Positions 6,699 to 13,112 of a stretch of DNA of 13,112 bases are shown here, piece after piece. Position numbers and translations under genes: made by a program. The stretch is from JAHCHL01 sp964546835. Lineage in GTDB: Bacteria; Armatimonadota; Fimbriimonadia; Fimbriimonadales; ATM1. Below the pieces are notes generated by a model. The model saw only the letters and a list, made by a program, of their open reading frames with translations. It ran no database searches and was not told the DNA's origin. Location of the stretch: assembly GCA_964546835.1 (NCBI GenBank), contig CAZJKW010000052.1:1-13112 (forward strand), in the 5' to 3' direction. How positions within the stretch are numbered: position 1 is the first letter of the stretch; the number at the start of each line of letters is the position of its first letter.

Positions 6699-7235
6699 AT
6701 GACGGAAGCAGTTAGGCAAATCGTCCGCCAAAAGGCGATGGACGCTGCTCCTTTGCTTATCGGCTGCATCCTTGATTTGAACGGAAAAGCCGGTCGAATC
6801 GTGGAGGTTGAGGCCTACACGCAAGACGACTCCGCGAGTCACTCTTTTAAGGGTCAAACGTCCCGAAACCGATCGATGTTCCTAGAAGGCGGCCATTGGT
6901 ACGTGTACCAGATATACGGGGTTCATCGTTGCTTAAATTTGGTTACCGGAGATTCCGGAACCGGAGAAGCCGTTTTGATTCGGGCCCTGGAGCCTTTAGA
7001 TACAAAGATTGATCGATACGCGTATGCCGGTCCGGGTCTCATCTGTCGAGAACTCGGAATTGACCTGAGTTTTGACGGTGAACCGGTTGGCAAGAGGATA
7101 AGTTTGATGGCCGGCACAACGCCATTGCGAATCGAAACTACGGCAAGAATCGGAATCACGAAAAGCGCAGAGTTAATACGAAGGTTTGTTGACCCCGAAT
7201 CGGACTGTTTAAGCCGAAAACCCCCGCGGAAGTAA
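6699..7235 (+). CDS. mpg: alkyladenine (3-methyladenine) DNA glycosylase, AAG/MPG family
   Basis: This 178-residue cytoplasmic base-excision repair enzyme cuts the glycosidic bond of alkylated purines such as 3-methyladenine and, in the family, hypoxanthine. Aligned by eye to human AAG, the active-site residues are all present: E38 of VEAY (human E125), Y40 (Y127), H48 (H136), Y70 (Y159), N80 (N169) and R95 (R182). RNRSMF at 56-61, YVYQIYG at 68-74 and IRALEPL at 94-100 are family hallmarks. It is slightly short at the N-terminus, where the usual FF..dt..vA..LLG stretch is reduced to about 20 residues. M14 is an alternative start but would remove part of that helix. No Shine-Dalgarno site is visible. 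It diverges from the ECF sigma gene across 54 bases and is followed after 9 bases by the tautomerase gene. Confidence 0.93.
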   Translation: MTEAVRQIVRQKAMDAAPLLIGCILDLNGKAGRIVEVEAYTQDDSASHSFKGQTSRNRSMFLEGGHWYVYQIYGVHRCLNLVTGDSGTGEAVLIRALEPLDTKIDRYAYAGPGLICRELGIDLSFDGEPVGKRISLMAGTTPLRIETTARIGITKSAELIRRFVDPESDCLSRKPPRK

Positions 7236-7238
7236 AAT
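7233..7238 (+). promoter_or_regulatory. candidate -10 element of the tautomerase gene
   Basis: TAAAAT (five of six to TATAAT) ends 6 bases before the GTG at 7245. It could drive a leaderless message. Its first three bases are the stop codon of the glycosylase gene, so a chance match is quite possible. A GGAAG at 7228-7232, 12 bases from the GTG, is an alternative weak ribosome site. Confidence 0.2.
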
Positions 7239-7244
7239 GTTGAT

Positions 7245-7580
7245 GTGCCACATATTCATGTAAGGAGTTCGGAAAAGTTAGAGCGCCTCAATATTCAGCA
7301 ATTGCTGACGAATTTGGCAAAATGTCTATCTTCAATTGAAACGATTCAAAGCGAGTCAGTTAAAGCGTATTGGAGTTACCACGAACACTTTGAAATGGGA
7401 ATCAACGCCCCATCTGGATTTGTTCATTGTGAAGTTTCCATTTTGGAAGGCAGACCTGAAGAACTCAAATACAAAATTGCCGATGAAATGTATTCCGTGT
7501 TGAAACAAGGAATGCCAGATTCGAATTTGAGTTACACACTCGAACTTCGTGAAATGTCAAAAACAACCTACAAAAAATAA
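7245..7580 (+). CDS. CHMI-like small tautomerase (5-carboxymethyl-2-hydroxymuconate isomerase family)
   Basis: This 111-residue protein starts at GTG so that Pro follows the initiator (MPHIHV), as needed for tautomerases, which use an N-terminal proline as the acid/base residue. Against E. coli HpcD it keeps the order of the fold: MPHxxV at the N-terminus, GFVHCEVSILEGRPEELK (58-75) matching the FVH...GRS.E.R stretch, and a final strand LSYTLELREM (95-104). It is about 15 residues shorter than HpcD. HpcD acts in homoprotocatechuate breakdown, but no gene of that pathway is nearby, so the true substrate is unknown. Its stop overlaps the ispG start as TAATG, implying coupled translation. The ATG triplets at 7237 and 7243 are in other frames and do not extend it. 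Confidence 0.75.
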   Translation: MPHIHVRSSEKLERLNIQQLLTNLAKCLSSIETIQSESVKAYWSYHEHFEMGINAPSGFVHCEVSILEGRPEELKYKIADEMYSVLKQGMPDSNLSYTLELREMSKTTYKK

Positions 7581-8791
7581 TGCAAAATTTTGAAAGAAGA
7601 AAAACAAGAGAAATTAAAATTGGAAATCTTTGGATGGGAGGTAATCATCCGATTTTGGTCCAAAGCATGATTACAGAAGAAACCCGAAACATTGAAGCCT
7701 GCGTCGAACAAATCATTAACTTACACAATCATGGGTGCGAATTAGTTAGAGTAACCACACCAACACTTGAAGAAGCAAAATGTTTGGAAGAAATCAGTGC
7801 CAAAGTTAAGGAACAACATGGCGACGTTGCCCTTACCGCCGACGTCCACCATCAGGGCGCACCGATAGCCATTGAAGCATCCAAATGGGTTCATGAAGTT
7901 CGTGTCAATCCGGGCTTGTTTGTTTTTCGAAAACCAACTCACAAGGAAGAGTATTCCGAACAAGAACATCTTGAAGAAAAACTTGCCATTGAAGAGAGTT
8001 TCGTACCGGTAATCGAGGCGTGTAAAAAAAGAGATATTGCAATGCGGATTGGCGTTAATCATGGCTCGCTTGCTGAGCGAATGTTAGTCACTTATGGCGA
8101 CACTCCGGATGGAATGGTCGAAAGCGCACTTGAATATGTGCGAATATGTGAAAAACATCAGTACTTCAACATTAACATTTCAGCAAAAGCATCGCGCGTG
8201 CCTATCATGCTGGCAGCAAATCGATTGCTGGTTCAAAAAATGGATATCGAAAAAATGAATTATCCGCTTCATTTGGGAGTCACTGAAGCAGGCGACGGAG
8301 ATTATGCAAGAGTTAAATCAACCGCAGGAATTGCCACCTTGCTTGCGGAAGGTATCGGCGACACCATTCGCGTTTCTCTTGCCGAAGATCCAATTCATGA
8401 AATCCCTGTTTGTTATGACATTTTGCAAGCACTTGGACTGCGAAGAACCAAAACTGAATTTATTGCTTGCCCCTCATGTGGAAGAACAAAATTCGACCTT
8501 CCCACCGTTTTTCGAGCGGTTAAAGAGGCGACCGGCCACTTGGCAGGACTTGATATTGCCGTCATGGGTTGCATTGTAAATGGCCCCGGCGAAATGGCAG
8601 ATGCAGATTACGGATACGTTGGAAAAGCCGGCGGAATGATTGCCCTTTATCGAAAAAAGGAACTGGTCAAAAATAACATTCCTCAAGAAAATGGAGTTGA
8701 CGAACTGATTCGCTTACTAAAAGATGATAAGGTCTGGGTTGAACCAACCGACGAAAAAAGGAAACTGATTCCCCTTCAGGTGAAAACGTAA
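7580..8791 (+). CDS. ispG: 4-hydroxy-3-methylbut-2-en-1-yl diphosphate synthase IspG (GcpE)
   Basis: This 403-residue iron-sulfur enzyme performs the penultimate step of the MEP pathway, turning MEcPP into HMBPP with two electrons from ferredoxin or flavodoxin. The N-terminal TIM-barrel part carries GNHPILVQSM (21-30), ADVHHQG (87-93), RVNPGLFVF (108-116), MRIGVNHGSLAERM (155-168) and HLGVTEAGDG (231-240). The C-terminal cluster domain has CPSCGR with C297 and C300, then GCIVNGPGE with C331 and E338, the four expected [4Fe-4S] ligands. The length and the extra segment around 118-150 match the long bacterial form I know from cyanobacteria, not the E. coli form of about 370 residues. There is no Shine-Dalgarno site; the ATG overlaps the preceding stop by one base. 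Confidence 0.97.
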   Translation: MQNFERRKTREIKIGNLWMGGNHPILVQSMITEETRNIEACVEQIINLHNHGCELVRVTTPTLEEAKCLEEISAKVKEQHGDVALTADVHHQGAPIAIEASKWVHEVRVNPGLFVFRKPTHKEEYSEQEHLEEKLAIEESFVPVIEACKKRDIAMRIGVNHGSLAERMLVTYGDTPDGMVESALEYVRICEKHQYFNINISAKASRVPIMLAANRLLVQKMDIEKMNYPLHLGVTEAGDGDYARVKSTAGIATLLAEGIGDTIRVSLAEDPIHEIPVCYDILQALGLRRTKTEFIACPSCGRTKFDLPTVFRAVKEATGHLAGLDIAVMGCIVNGPGEMADADYGYVGKAGGMIALYRKKELVKNNIPQENGVDELIRLLKDDKVWVEPTDEKRKLIPLQVKT

Positions 8792-8833
8792 CCCCTTAAC
8801 TCCAGAAACGTATGTATTTTCAAGACCGAATAA

Positions 8834-8839
8834 GGGAGG
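8834..8839 (+). promoter_or_regulatory. strong ribosome binding site of the HAF-repeat gene
   Basis: GGGAGG ends 4 bases before the ATG at 8844. It is the strongest Shine-Dalgarno match in the window and contrasts with the weak or absent sites of the other genes, suggesting high translation of this secreted protein. Confidence 0.7.
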
Positions 8840-8843
8840 ACTT

Positions 8844-10079
8844 ATGTTGGCTCTAACTCAACTCGTTGCTTTTTCACTGATTGGTGCTAATTCCGCAGAT
8901 GGCTACAGGCTCATCGAAATCGGAAGTCTTGGTGGAAATGCAACTGCACTTTGCGTTGCAGAAACCGGAAGTACAGTTGGTCAAAGTGAATCCAAAAATG
9001 GCGCAGTCGCTTTCGTTTATGCAAATTCCAACATGAAGCCACTCTTGTCTCCCGGATTCGATAGTAGCGCAGAAGGCATCAACGACGTTGCATTTAGCGT
9101 GGGGTGGATTACTTTGCCGGACGGAAAAAGAAGAGCAGCAGGTTGGAGAGATGGTCAAATCGTTCAGTTTGGTACTTTAGGCGGAAAAGAAAGCCAAGCA
9201 TTTGCAGTCAACAATAAAAACATCGTTGTTGGATGGGCACACGACGATATGGGAAGACGAAGAGCATTTATTTGGTTCCAAGGTGATATGGCTCAAATGA
9301 CTCAGCAACAAGTACCCATGGAACGCGTTGGAATGCGTCCTAATTTGCCGCAAGTTGCAGGCGGAGGTAAATCTGAAACCGGTTCCCAATCAAGCGGTAG
9401 CTCGGCAAGTGCGGGCGGGTTTGCAATGGGTAGCGGCAATGCCAACAGTACTACGATGATGGGAATCGGAAATGAGTGTATTGCTTATGACCTTAGTGAT
9501 AACAACTTGATTTGTGGGACTGCTCAAAATTCAAATGGAATTTGGAAAGCATTTCTATTCAAAGATGACATGATGATTGACTTAGGAATAGGCGACTTAG
9601 CTGGTGGCGACCAAACACAAAGCAATCAACAACAATCTTCACAAAGCAACAGCGGACCGGGTTGGGCAAGTGCATCTGCCAGTGGCTCGGCTTCAGCAAG
9701 CGGGTCTTCGACAACATCGGTTGGCGGTCCAAGTGCTGCCGGTTTATCACTAAACAGTTCCGGTGTCGTGGTTGGCTGGATAGAAGACAGCAAAAAAACT
9801 CGAAAAGCAACCGTTTGGAAAGCACCGGGCATCATCGAATTCGTACCCGGCTTGGAAGAGACGACTTGGAGCGAAGCAAGAGGAATCAACGAGGAAGGCG
9901 TGATTGTCGGTTGTGCAAAATTGAAAGACGGAAGTTTTCGCGGGTTTGTCATGCGAAACGGCGTCACCGAGTTTTTGAGACCGGAAATTGTTGCAGCCAA
10001 TGATGTCAACAACCGCGGTCAAATCGCCGTTGATTTCAAAAAGGGCAATCTTGTTCTCGCAGGCATTTTGGTTCGATAG
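8844..10079 (+). CDS. secreted HAF-repeat (beta-propeller-like) protein with Ser/Gly-rich inserts
   Basis: This 411-residue protein begins with a short hydrophobic segment (LALTQLVAFSLIGANSA, 2-18) that looks like a signal peptide. The rest is built of divergent repeats of the type called HAF extracellular repeats: IGSLGGNATAL...VGQS (26-48), AEGINDVAFSVGWI...AAGW (76-101), GTLGGKESQAFAVN...VGWA...RRAFIW (110-144), AYDLSDNNLICGTA...KAFLF (214-239), AAGLSLNSSGVVVGWI (298-313) and ARGINEEGVIVGCA...RGFVM (345-370), ending in ANDVNNRGQIAV. Each repeat pairs an N-rich turn with an xxVVGW strand. Two low-complexity stretches rich in Ser, Gly, Gln and Ala (about 172-208 and 253-297) sit between repeats. 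The function is unknown. It follows ispG after 52 bases with its own strong ribosome site. Confidence 0.85.
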   Translation: MLALTQLVAFSLIGANSADGYRLIEIGSLGGNATALCVAETGSTVGQSESKNGAVAFVYANSNMKPLLSPGFDSSAEGINDVAFSVGWITLPDGKRRAAGWRDGQIVQFGTLGGKESQAFAVNNKNIVVGWAHDDMGRRRAFIWFQGDMAQMTQQQVPMERVGMRPNLPQVAGGGKSETGSQSSGSSASAGGFAMGSGNANSTTMMGIGNECIAYDLSDNNLICGTAQNSNGIWKAFLFKDDMMIDLGIGDLAGGDQTQSNQQQSSQSNSGPGWASASASGSASASGSSTTSVGGPSAAGLSLNSSGVVVGWIEDSKKTRKATVWKAPGIIEFVPGLEETTWSEARGINEEGVIVGCAKLKDGSFRGFVMRNGVTEFLRPEIVAANDVNNRGQIAVDFKKGNLVLAGILVR

Positions 10080-10080
10080 T

Positions 10081-10086
10081 CATAAT
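10081..10086 (+). promoter_or_regulatory. candidate -10 element of the FAD oxidase gene
   Basis: CATAAT (five of six to TATAAT) ends 6 bases before the ATG at 10093, in a 13-base gap with no Shine-Dalgarno site. It is the same hexamer and nearly the same spacing as at recJ (938-943). It would permit separate, leaderless transcription within the rightward gene run. Confidence 0.3.
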
Positions 10087-10092
10087 TGATCC

Positions 10093-11511
10093 ATGCGAGA
10101 TAACGCATGGCTTACTCAAGAACTAAAAAACATCTTATCCGAAGACCAAGTGGTTTCGGGCCATGCAGAATTGATTGCATTCGAATGCGACGCCTATACG
10201 GTTCAAAAAAATCATCCCGAAGCCATCACGTTTCCGCGCACAATTAATGACATCTCAAACATCATCAAATTTTGCAACGCTAACTCTATTCCTTTTACAC
10301 CTCGAGGTGCTGGAACCGGATTAAGTGGCGGTTCCTTGCCCGCAATGGGTGGCGTGTTAATTGTTTTGACTAAAATGCGACGCATTTGGGAAATTGATAT
10401 CGAGAATCGCACACTTTGGGCAGAAGCAGGAAGCCCAAATTTGTTGATTTCGAAAGCGGTTGCAGGGTTTGGTTTGCATTTTGCCCCTGACCCAAGCAGC
10501 CAATCGGTAAGCACCCTCGGCGGAAACATTAATGAAAATAGTGGGGGACCTCATACTCTAAAATACGGAGTGACCACTGACCACATTGAAGAAATTCTAA
10601 TGGTTGATTGCGAAGGCGAAATTCATCACATTAAATCTGGATTTGGTCCCGACATTGTTGGCTTAATCATTGGTTCTGAAGGGACACTTGGAATTGTTGC
10701 AGCATCGAAAGTTAAACTGACTCCTTTACCGAAATTTGTTAAAACTTTATTGGCAGCGTTTGAACACCCAAGACAAGCATCCGAAACCGTGAGCGACATT
10801 ATTTCGTCAGGAGTTTTTCCGGCTGCGCTTGAGTTTATGGATGGAATGGTCTTAGAAGCAGTCGAAAGCGCATTTCAAGTTGGACTGCCGGTCGGTTGCG
10901 GTGCGCTCTTATTGATTGAATGTGACTCGAACGACGAAAAAACCTGCAACGAAGAAATTGAGATTTCCATAAAAGCGTGCAATAACAACGGCGCTGCTGA
11001 AATTCGAATCGCAAAAGACGCTGTTGAAAGAGATAAACTTTGGATAGCAAGGAAAAAAGGAATTGGCGCTCTGGGAAGGCTGGCACCCAGCATGGTAACA
11101 CATGATGGCGTCGTCCCCAGATCAAAATTACCGGACATTCTGGAGTACGTTTATCAAGTTGCAAATTCAAAGAATCTGAAAGTTGCGAACATTTTTCATG
11201 CCGGCGACGGAAACTTGCATCCCATATTTCTTTTTGACGAGCGAAATCAAGAAGAAGTCAAGTCCGTTATTGAAGCAGGCGAACTTATTATGCGGAAATG
11301 CATCGAAGTTGGAGGAAGTGTTACCGGAGAACACGGAATTGGAATTGAAAAAATAGATTTGCTTCAAGAAATGTATTCAAAAACTGACTTGCGATTGCAA
11401 GAATCTGTTCATGACGCATTTAACCCAAATTCATTATGCAATCCGGGGAAAGTTCTCCCCTCACAAAAATCATGTGTTGAAGTCCGACTTAGAAAAAGAG
11501 TGGCAACCTGA
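10093..11511 (+). CDS. glcD: FAD-linked oxidase, GlcD / D-lactate dehydrogenase type
   Basis: This 472-residue flavoprotein oxidises a 2-hydroxy acid such as glycolate or D-lactate. The FAD-binding PCMH domain (about 30-215) shows RGAGTGLSGG (71-80), DPSSQSVSTLGGNINENSGG (133-152) and GSEGTLGIV (194-202). The C-terminal FAD-oxidase domain (about 215-457) has FHAGDGNLHP (368-377, with H369 and H376) and GEHGIG (412-417), then NPGKVLP (450-456), all typical of GlcD. No GlcE, GlcF or iron-sulfur partner is present in this window, and no cysteine-rich iron-sulfur extension is fused. It may therefore act alone or with a partner elsewhere. Substrate cannot be settled from sequence. Its TGA overlaps the ABC-F ATG by one base. 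Confidence 0.92.
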   Translation: MRDNAWLTQELKNILSEDQVVSGHAELIAFECDAYTVQKNHPEAITFPRTINDISNIIKFCNANSIPFTPRGAGTGLSGGSLPAMGGVLIVLTKMRRIWEIDIENRTLWAEAGSPNLLISKAVAGFGLHFAPDPSSQSVSTLGGNINENSGGPHTLKYGVTTDHIEEILMVDCEGEIHHIKSGFGPDIVGLIIGSEGTLGIVAASKVKLTPLPKFVKTLLAAFEHPRQASETVSDIISSGVFPAALEFMDGMVLEAVESAFQVGLPVGCGALLLIECDSNDEKTCNEEIEISIKACNNNGAAEIRIAKDAVERDKLWIARKKGIGALGRLAPSMVTHDGVVPRSKLPDILEYVYQVANSKNLKVANIFHAGDGNLHPIFLFDERNQEEVKSVIEAGELIMRKCIEVGGSVTGEHGIGIEKIDLLQEMYSKTDLRLQESVHDAFNPNSLCNPGKVLPSQKSCVEVRLRKRVAT

Positions 11512-13112
11512 TGATTCTAAATGCCACAAACATCTCCGTGAGTTTTGCTCAAAACAAAATCCTGGTTGACGCCAACTTAAGGATTGAAAAAGGTGAGAAA
11601 GTCGCATTAGTCGGAAGAAACGGATGCGGCAAAACAACATTGCTGAAAGTGATTACAAAGAACGTGGAGCCGGATAAGGGGTCGGTCTATGTGGCAAGTG
11701 GCGTAACAATCGGTTATTTAAGTCAGAACTTTGATTTTGACCAAGATGCTACTGTTCTCAGTGCTGCAGAGGAATCAAAAAAACACATATTGGAAATCCG
11801 AAATCGCATAACCGAATTAGAGAAAGATCTCAAGCCCGAAAATCTTGATGAATATGCAATCTTGCATGAACACTTTTCCGAGAACGAAGGATATTCGATT
11901 GAAAACGATGTTCGTACTGTGTTAAAGCGCATGGGCTTTTCCGAAACGGAGTTTTCAAAAAGTGCTTCAGTGTTGAGTGGAGGAGAAAAAACGCGACTTG
12001 CATTAGCGAAACTCCTTCTTAGCGAACCTGAACTTTTGATTCTTGATGAACCGACAAATCACCTTGATCTTGATGCCACACTGTGGCTGGAAAAATGGAT
12101 TCAAAACTATAAGGGCGCAGTCCTTTTGGTGTCGCACGACAAGACTTTTTTGCAAAATGTCGGTGGACGATTTGTAGAGATCAGAGATGGAAGTTGCTTT
12201 TCTTATCCAGGACCTTTCAACAAATTTCGACAATTGCGTGATGAAGAAGAAGAGCGAAACCAAGTAATTGCGGCCAAACAGCAAAAGGAAATTGACAAGT
12301 TAGACGAATTTGTAAGACGTTTTATTAATAGCGAACGCGTGGCACAGGCTCGCGGAAAACGAAAAATCATGACCCGATTGATTCAGTCGAAAATCGAGAC
12401 TTCTACGCATGCAAAAAACATGAAAGCAGGATTTTTGAGCGTTGGCAGAAGTGGCGATGTCGTATTGGATGCAAAGGGACTGACGATTGGGTTTGATGAC
12501 CTAACGCTCCTAAGCGGTTTTGATTGGCTAATCAAACGGGGAGAGAAATGGGGCGTTATTGGTGAAAACGGCTCTGGCAAAAGCACTTTGATAAAAACAC
12601 TTTTAGGACTTAACACTCCATTGTTCGGAACATCTAAACTGGGATCCAATGTTATCGCGGGTTATTTCTCTCAGAATGCAACCGATTTAGATGTAAACAG
12701 CACGCCTTTGGAAACCTTAACAGATGAATTGGGCATGGAAATTGGGGATGCGCGAAATCTATTGGGAAGATTTCTGTTTTCTGGTGACCAAGTCTTTCAA
12801 AAAGTCTCAACTTTAAGCGGAGGTGAAAAAAACAAGTTGTCGCTTGCAAAACTAACCCACTTGAACCCCAATTTACTGGTGTTGGACGAACCAACGAATC
12901 ACTTGGATCTTGCATCACGGGAGGCACTCTGTAACGTCTTAAATGAATATTCGGGAACGCTTATCGTAGTTTCTCATGACCGATGGTTGCTTTCCGAATT
13001 GACGACTCATGTATTGGAAATAAAGTCAAATGAAGTTATCAAACACCTAATGCCTTATGGAGAGATATTATTCCAATCAAAAATTCATGCTGTTAGCCCA
13101 AAAATCACAGCA
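11511..13112 (+). CDS. ABC-F family ATPase, tandem ABC domains (runs off right edge)
   Basis: The frame is open for 534 codons to the last base, so the C-terminus is missing. ABC domain 1 has Walker A GRNGCGKTT (35-43), signature LSGGEKTRLALAKL (155-168), Walker B LLILDEPTNHLD (175-186) and switch H209. Domain 2 has GENGSGKSTL (351-360), LSGGEKNKLSLAKL (435-448), LLVLDEPTNHLD (455-466) and H489. A charged inter-domain linker (about 240-295: EEEERNQ, KQQKEIDKLDEF, ARGKRKIMTRL) and an arm insert in domain 1 (about 84-142) mark it as ABC-F. There are no membrane segments. Such proteins act on ribosomes in the E-site region, aiding translation (EttA, Uup) or giving antibiotic protection. The subfamily cannot be decided without the C-terminus. 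Translation is probably coupled to the upstream oxidase through TGATG. Confidence 0.95.
   Translation, partial: MILNATNISVSFAQNKILVDANLRIEKGEKVALVGRNGCGKTTLLKVITKNVEPDKGSVYVASGVTIGYLSQNFDFDQDATVLSAAEESKKHILEIRNRITELEKDLKPENLDEYAILHEHFSENEGYSIENDVRTVLKRMGFSETEFSKSASVLSGGEKTRLALAKLLLSEPELLILDEPTNHLDLDATLWLEKWIQNYKGAVLLVSHDKTFLQNVGGRFVEIRDGSCFSYPGPFNKFRQLRDEEEERNQVIAAKQQKEIDKLDEFVRRFINSERVAQARGKRKIMTRLIQSKIETSTHAKNMKAGFLSVGRSGDVVLDAKGLTIGFDDLTLLSGFDWLIKRGEKWGVIGENGSGKSTLIKTLLGLNTPLFGTSKLGSNVIAGYFSQNATDLDVNSTPLETLTDELGMEIGDARNLLGRFLFSGDQVFQKVSTLSGGEKNKLSLAKLTHLNPNLLVLDEPTNHLDLASREALCNVLNEYSGTLIVVSHDRWLLSELTTHVLEIKSNEVIKHLMPYGEILFQSKIHAVSPKITA

Noticed and set aside
8793..8836. CCCTTA and TAAGGG pair that could fold and hide part of the HAF ribosome site
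   Set aside because: Only six base pairs around a 32-base loop, no extension on either side and no T-run, so neither a terminator nor a credible riboswitch.
9672..9715. possible tandem DNA repeat in the Ser/Ala/Gly-coding stretch
   Set aside because: The protein is repetitive (SASASG-like) but codons differ from unit to unit, so there is no exact nucleotide repeat array.
9626..10012. 128-residue open frame on the minus strand
   Set aside because: It is antisense to the well-supported HAF-repeat gene, has no family resemblance, and its Pro/Leu/Glu-rich make-up follows from the Ser/Gly-rich codons opposite.
10212..10529. 105-residue open frame on the minus strand
   Set aside because: Shadow of the GlcD-type gene, which has full FAD-domain motifs in the other strand.

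Overview
The window reads as ordinary, gene-dense bacterial chromosome with moderate base composition. It carries eleven protein genes and no stretch over about 55 bases without one. I see no tRNA, rRNA, CRISPR array, insertion sequence or phage gene. The lineage cannot be fixed from the sequence alone. The IspG is of the long type I associate with cyanobacteria and plants, there is a secreted HAF-repeat protein and a His-rich TPR protein, and most starts lack a Shine-Dalgarno site. Together these suggest an environmental, possibly uncultured lineage; Armatimonadota or a relative is my guess, held weakly.

Left part, 1-2673. A TPR protein reads leftward off the window edge. recJ, for the 5'-3' single-strand DNA exonuclease, diverges from it across only 39 bases.

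Middle, 2670-6644, minus strand. Four tightly packed genes are transcribed leftward: an ECF sigma factor, a single-pass membrane anti-sigma protein overlapping it by ATGA, an HtrA-like trypsin-fold plus PDZ protein overlapping that by 8 bases, and 30 bases later an HDOD plus HD-GYP-like regulator. The order recalls envelope-stress modules of the RpoE/RseA/DegS kind. However, the HtrA-like protein has lost its catalytic His and Ser, and the HD-GYP-like domain has lost its metal ligands. Both therefore look like sensing or binding proteins rather than enzymes. This is the most interesting part of the window. The last gene meets recJ tail to tail with a 4-base overlap.

Right part, 6699-13112, plus strand. 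Six genes run rightward: an alkyladenine DNA glycosylase, a small CHMI-like tautomerase, ispG (penultimate step of the MEP isoprenoid pathway), a secreted HAF-repeat protein with two Ser/Gly-rich inserts, a GlcD-type FAD oxidase, and an ABC-F ATPase that runs off the right edge. Spacing is close (gaps of 9, -1, 52, 13 and -1 bases) but the functions do not form one pathway. Apart from ispG, they look like housekeeping genes that share transcription.

Regulation. Several genes have a -10-like hexamer only 5-6 bases before the start codon and no Shine-Dalgarno site, which would fit leaderless transcripts. The 54-base gap between the sigma gene and the glycosylase gene holds a candidate ECF promoter and a candidate housekeeping promoter that physically overlap on opposite strands.
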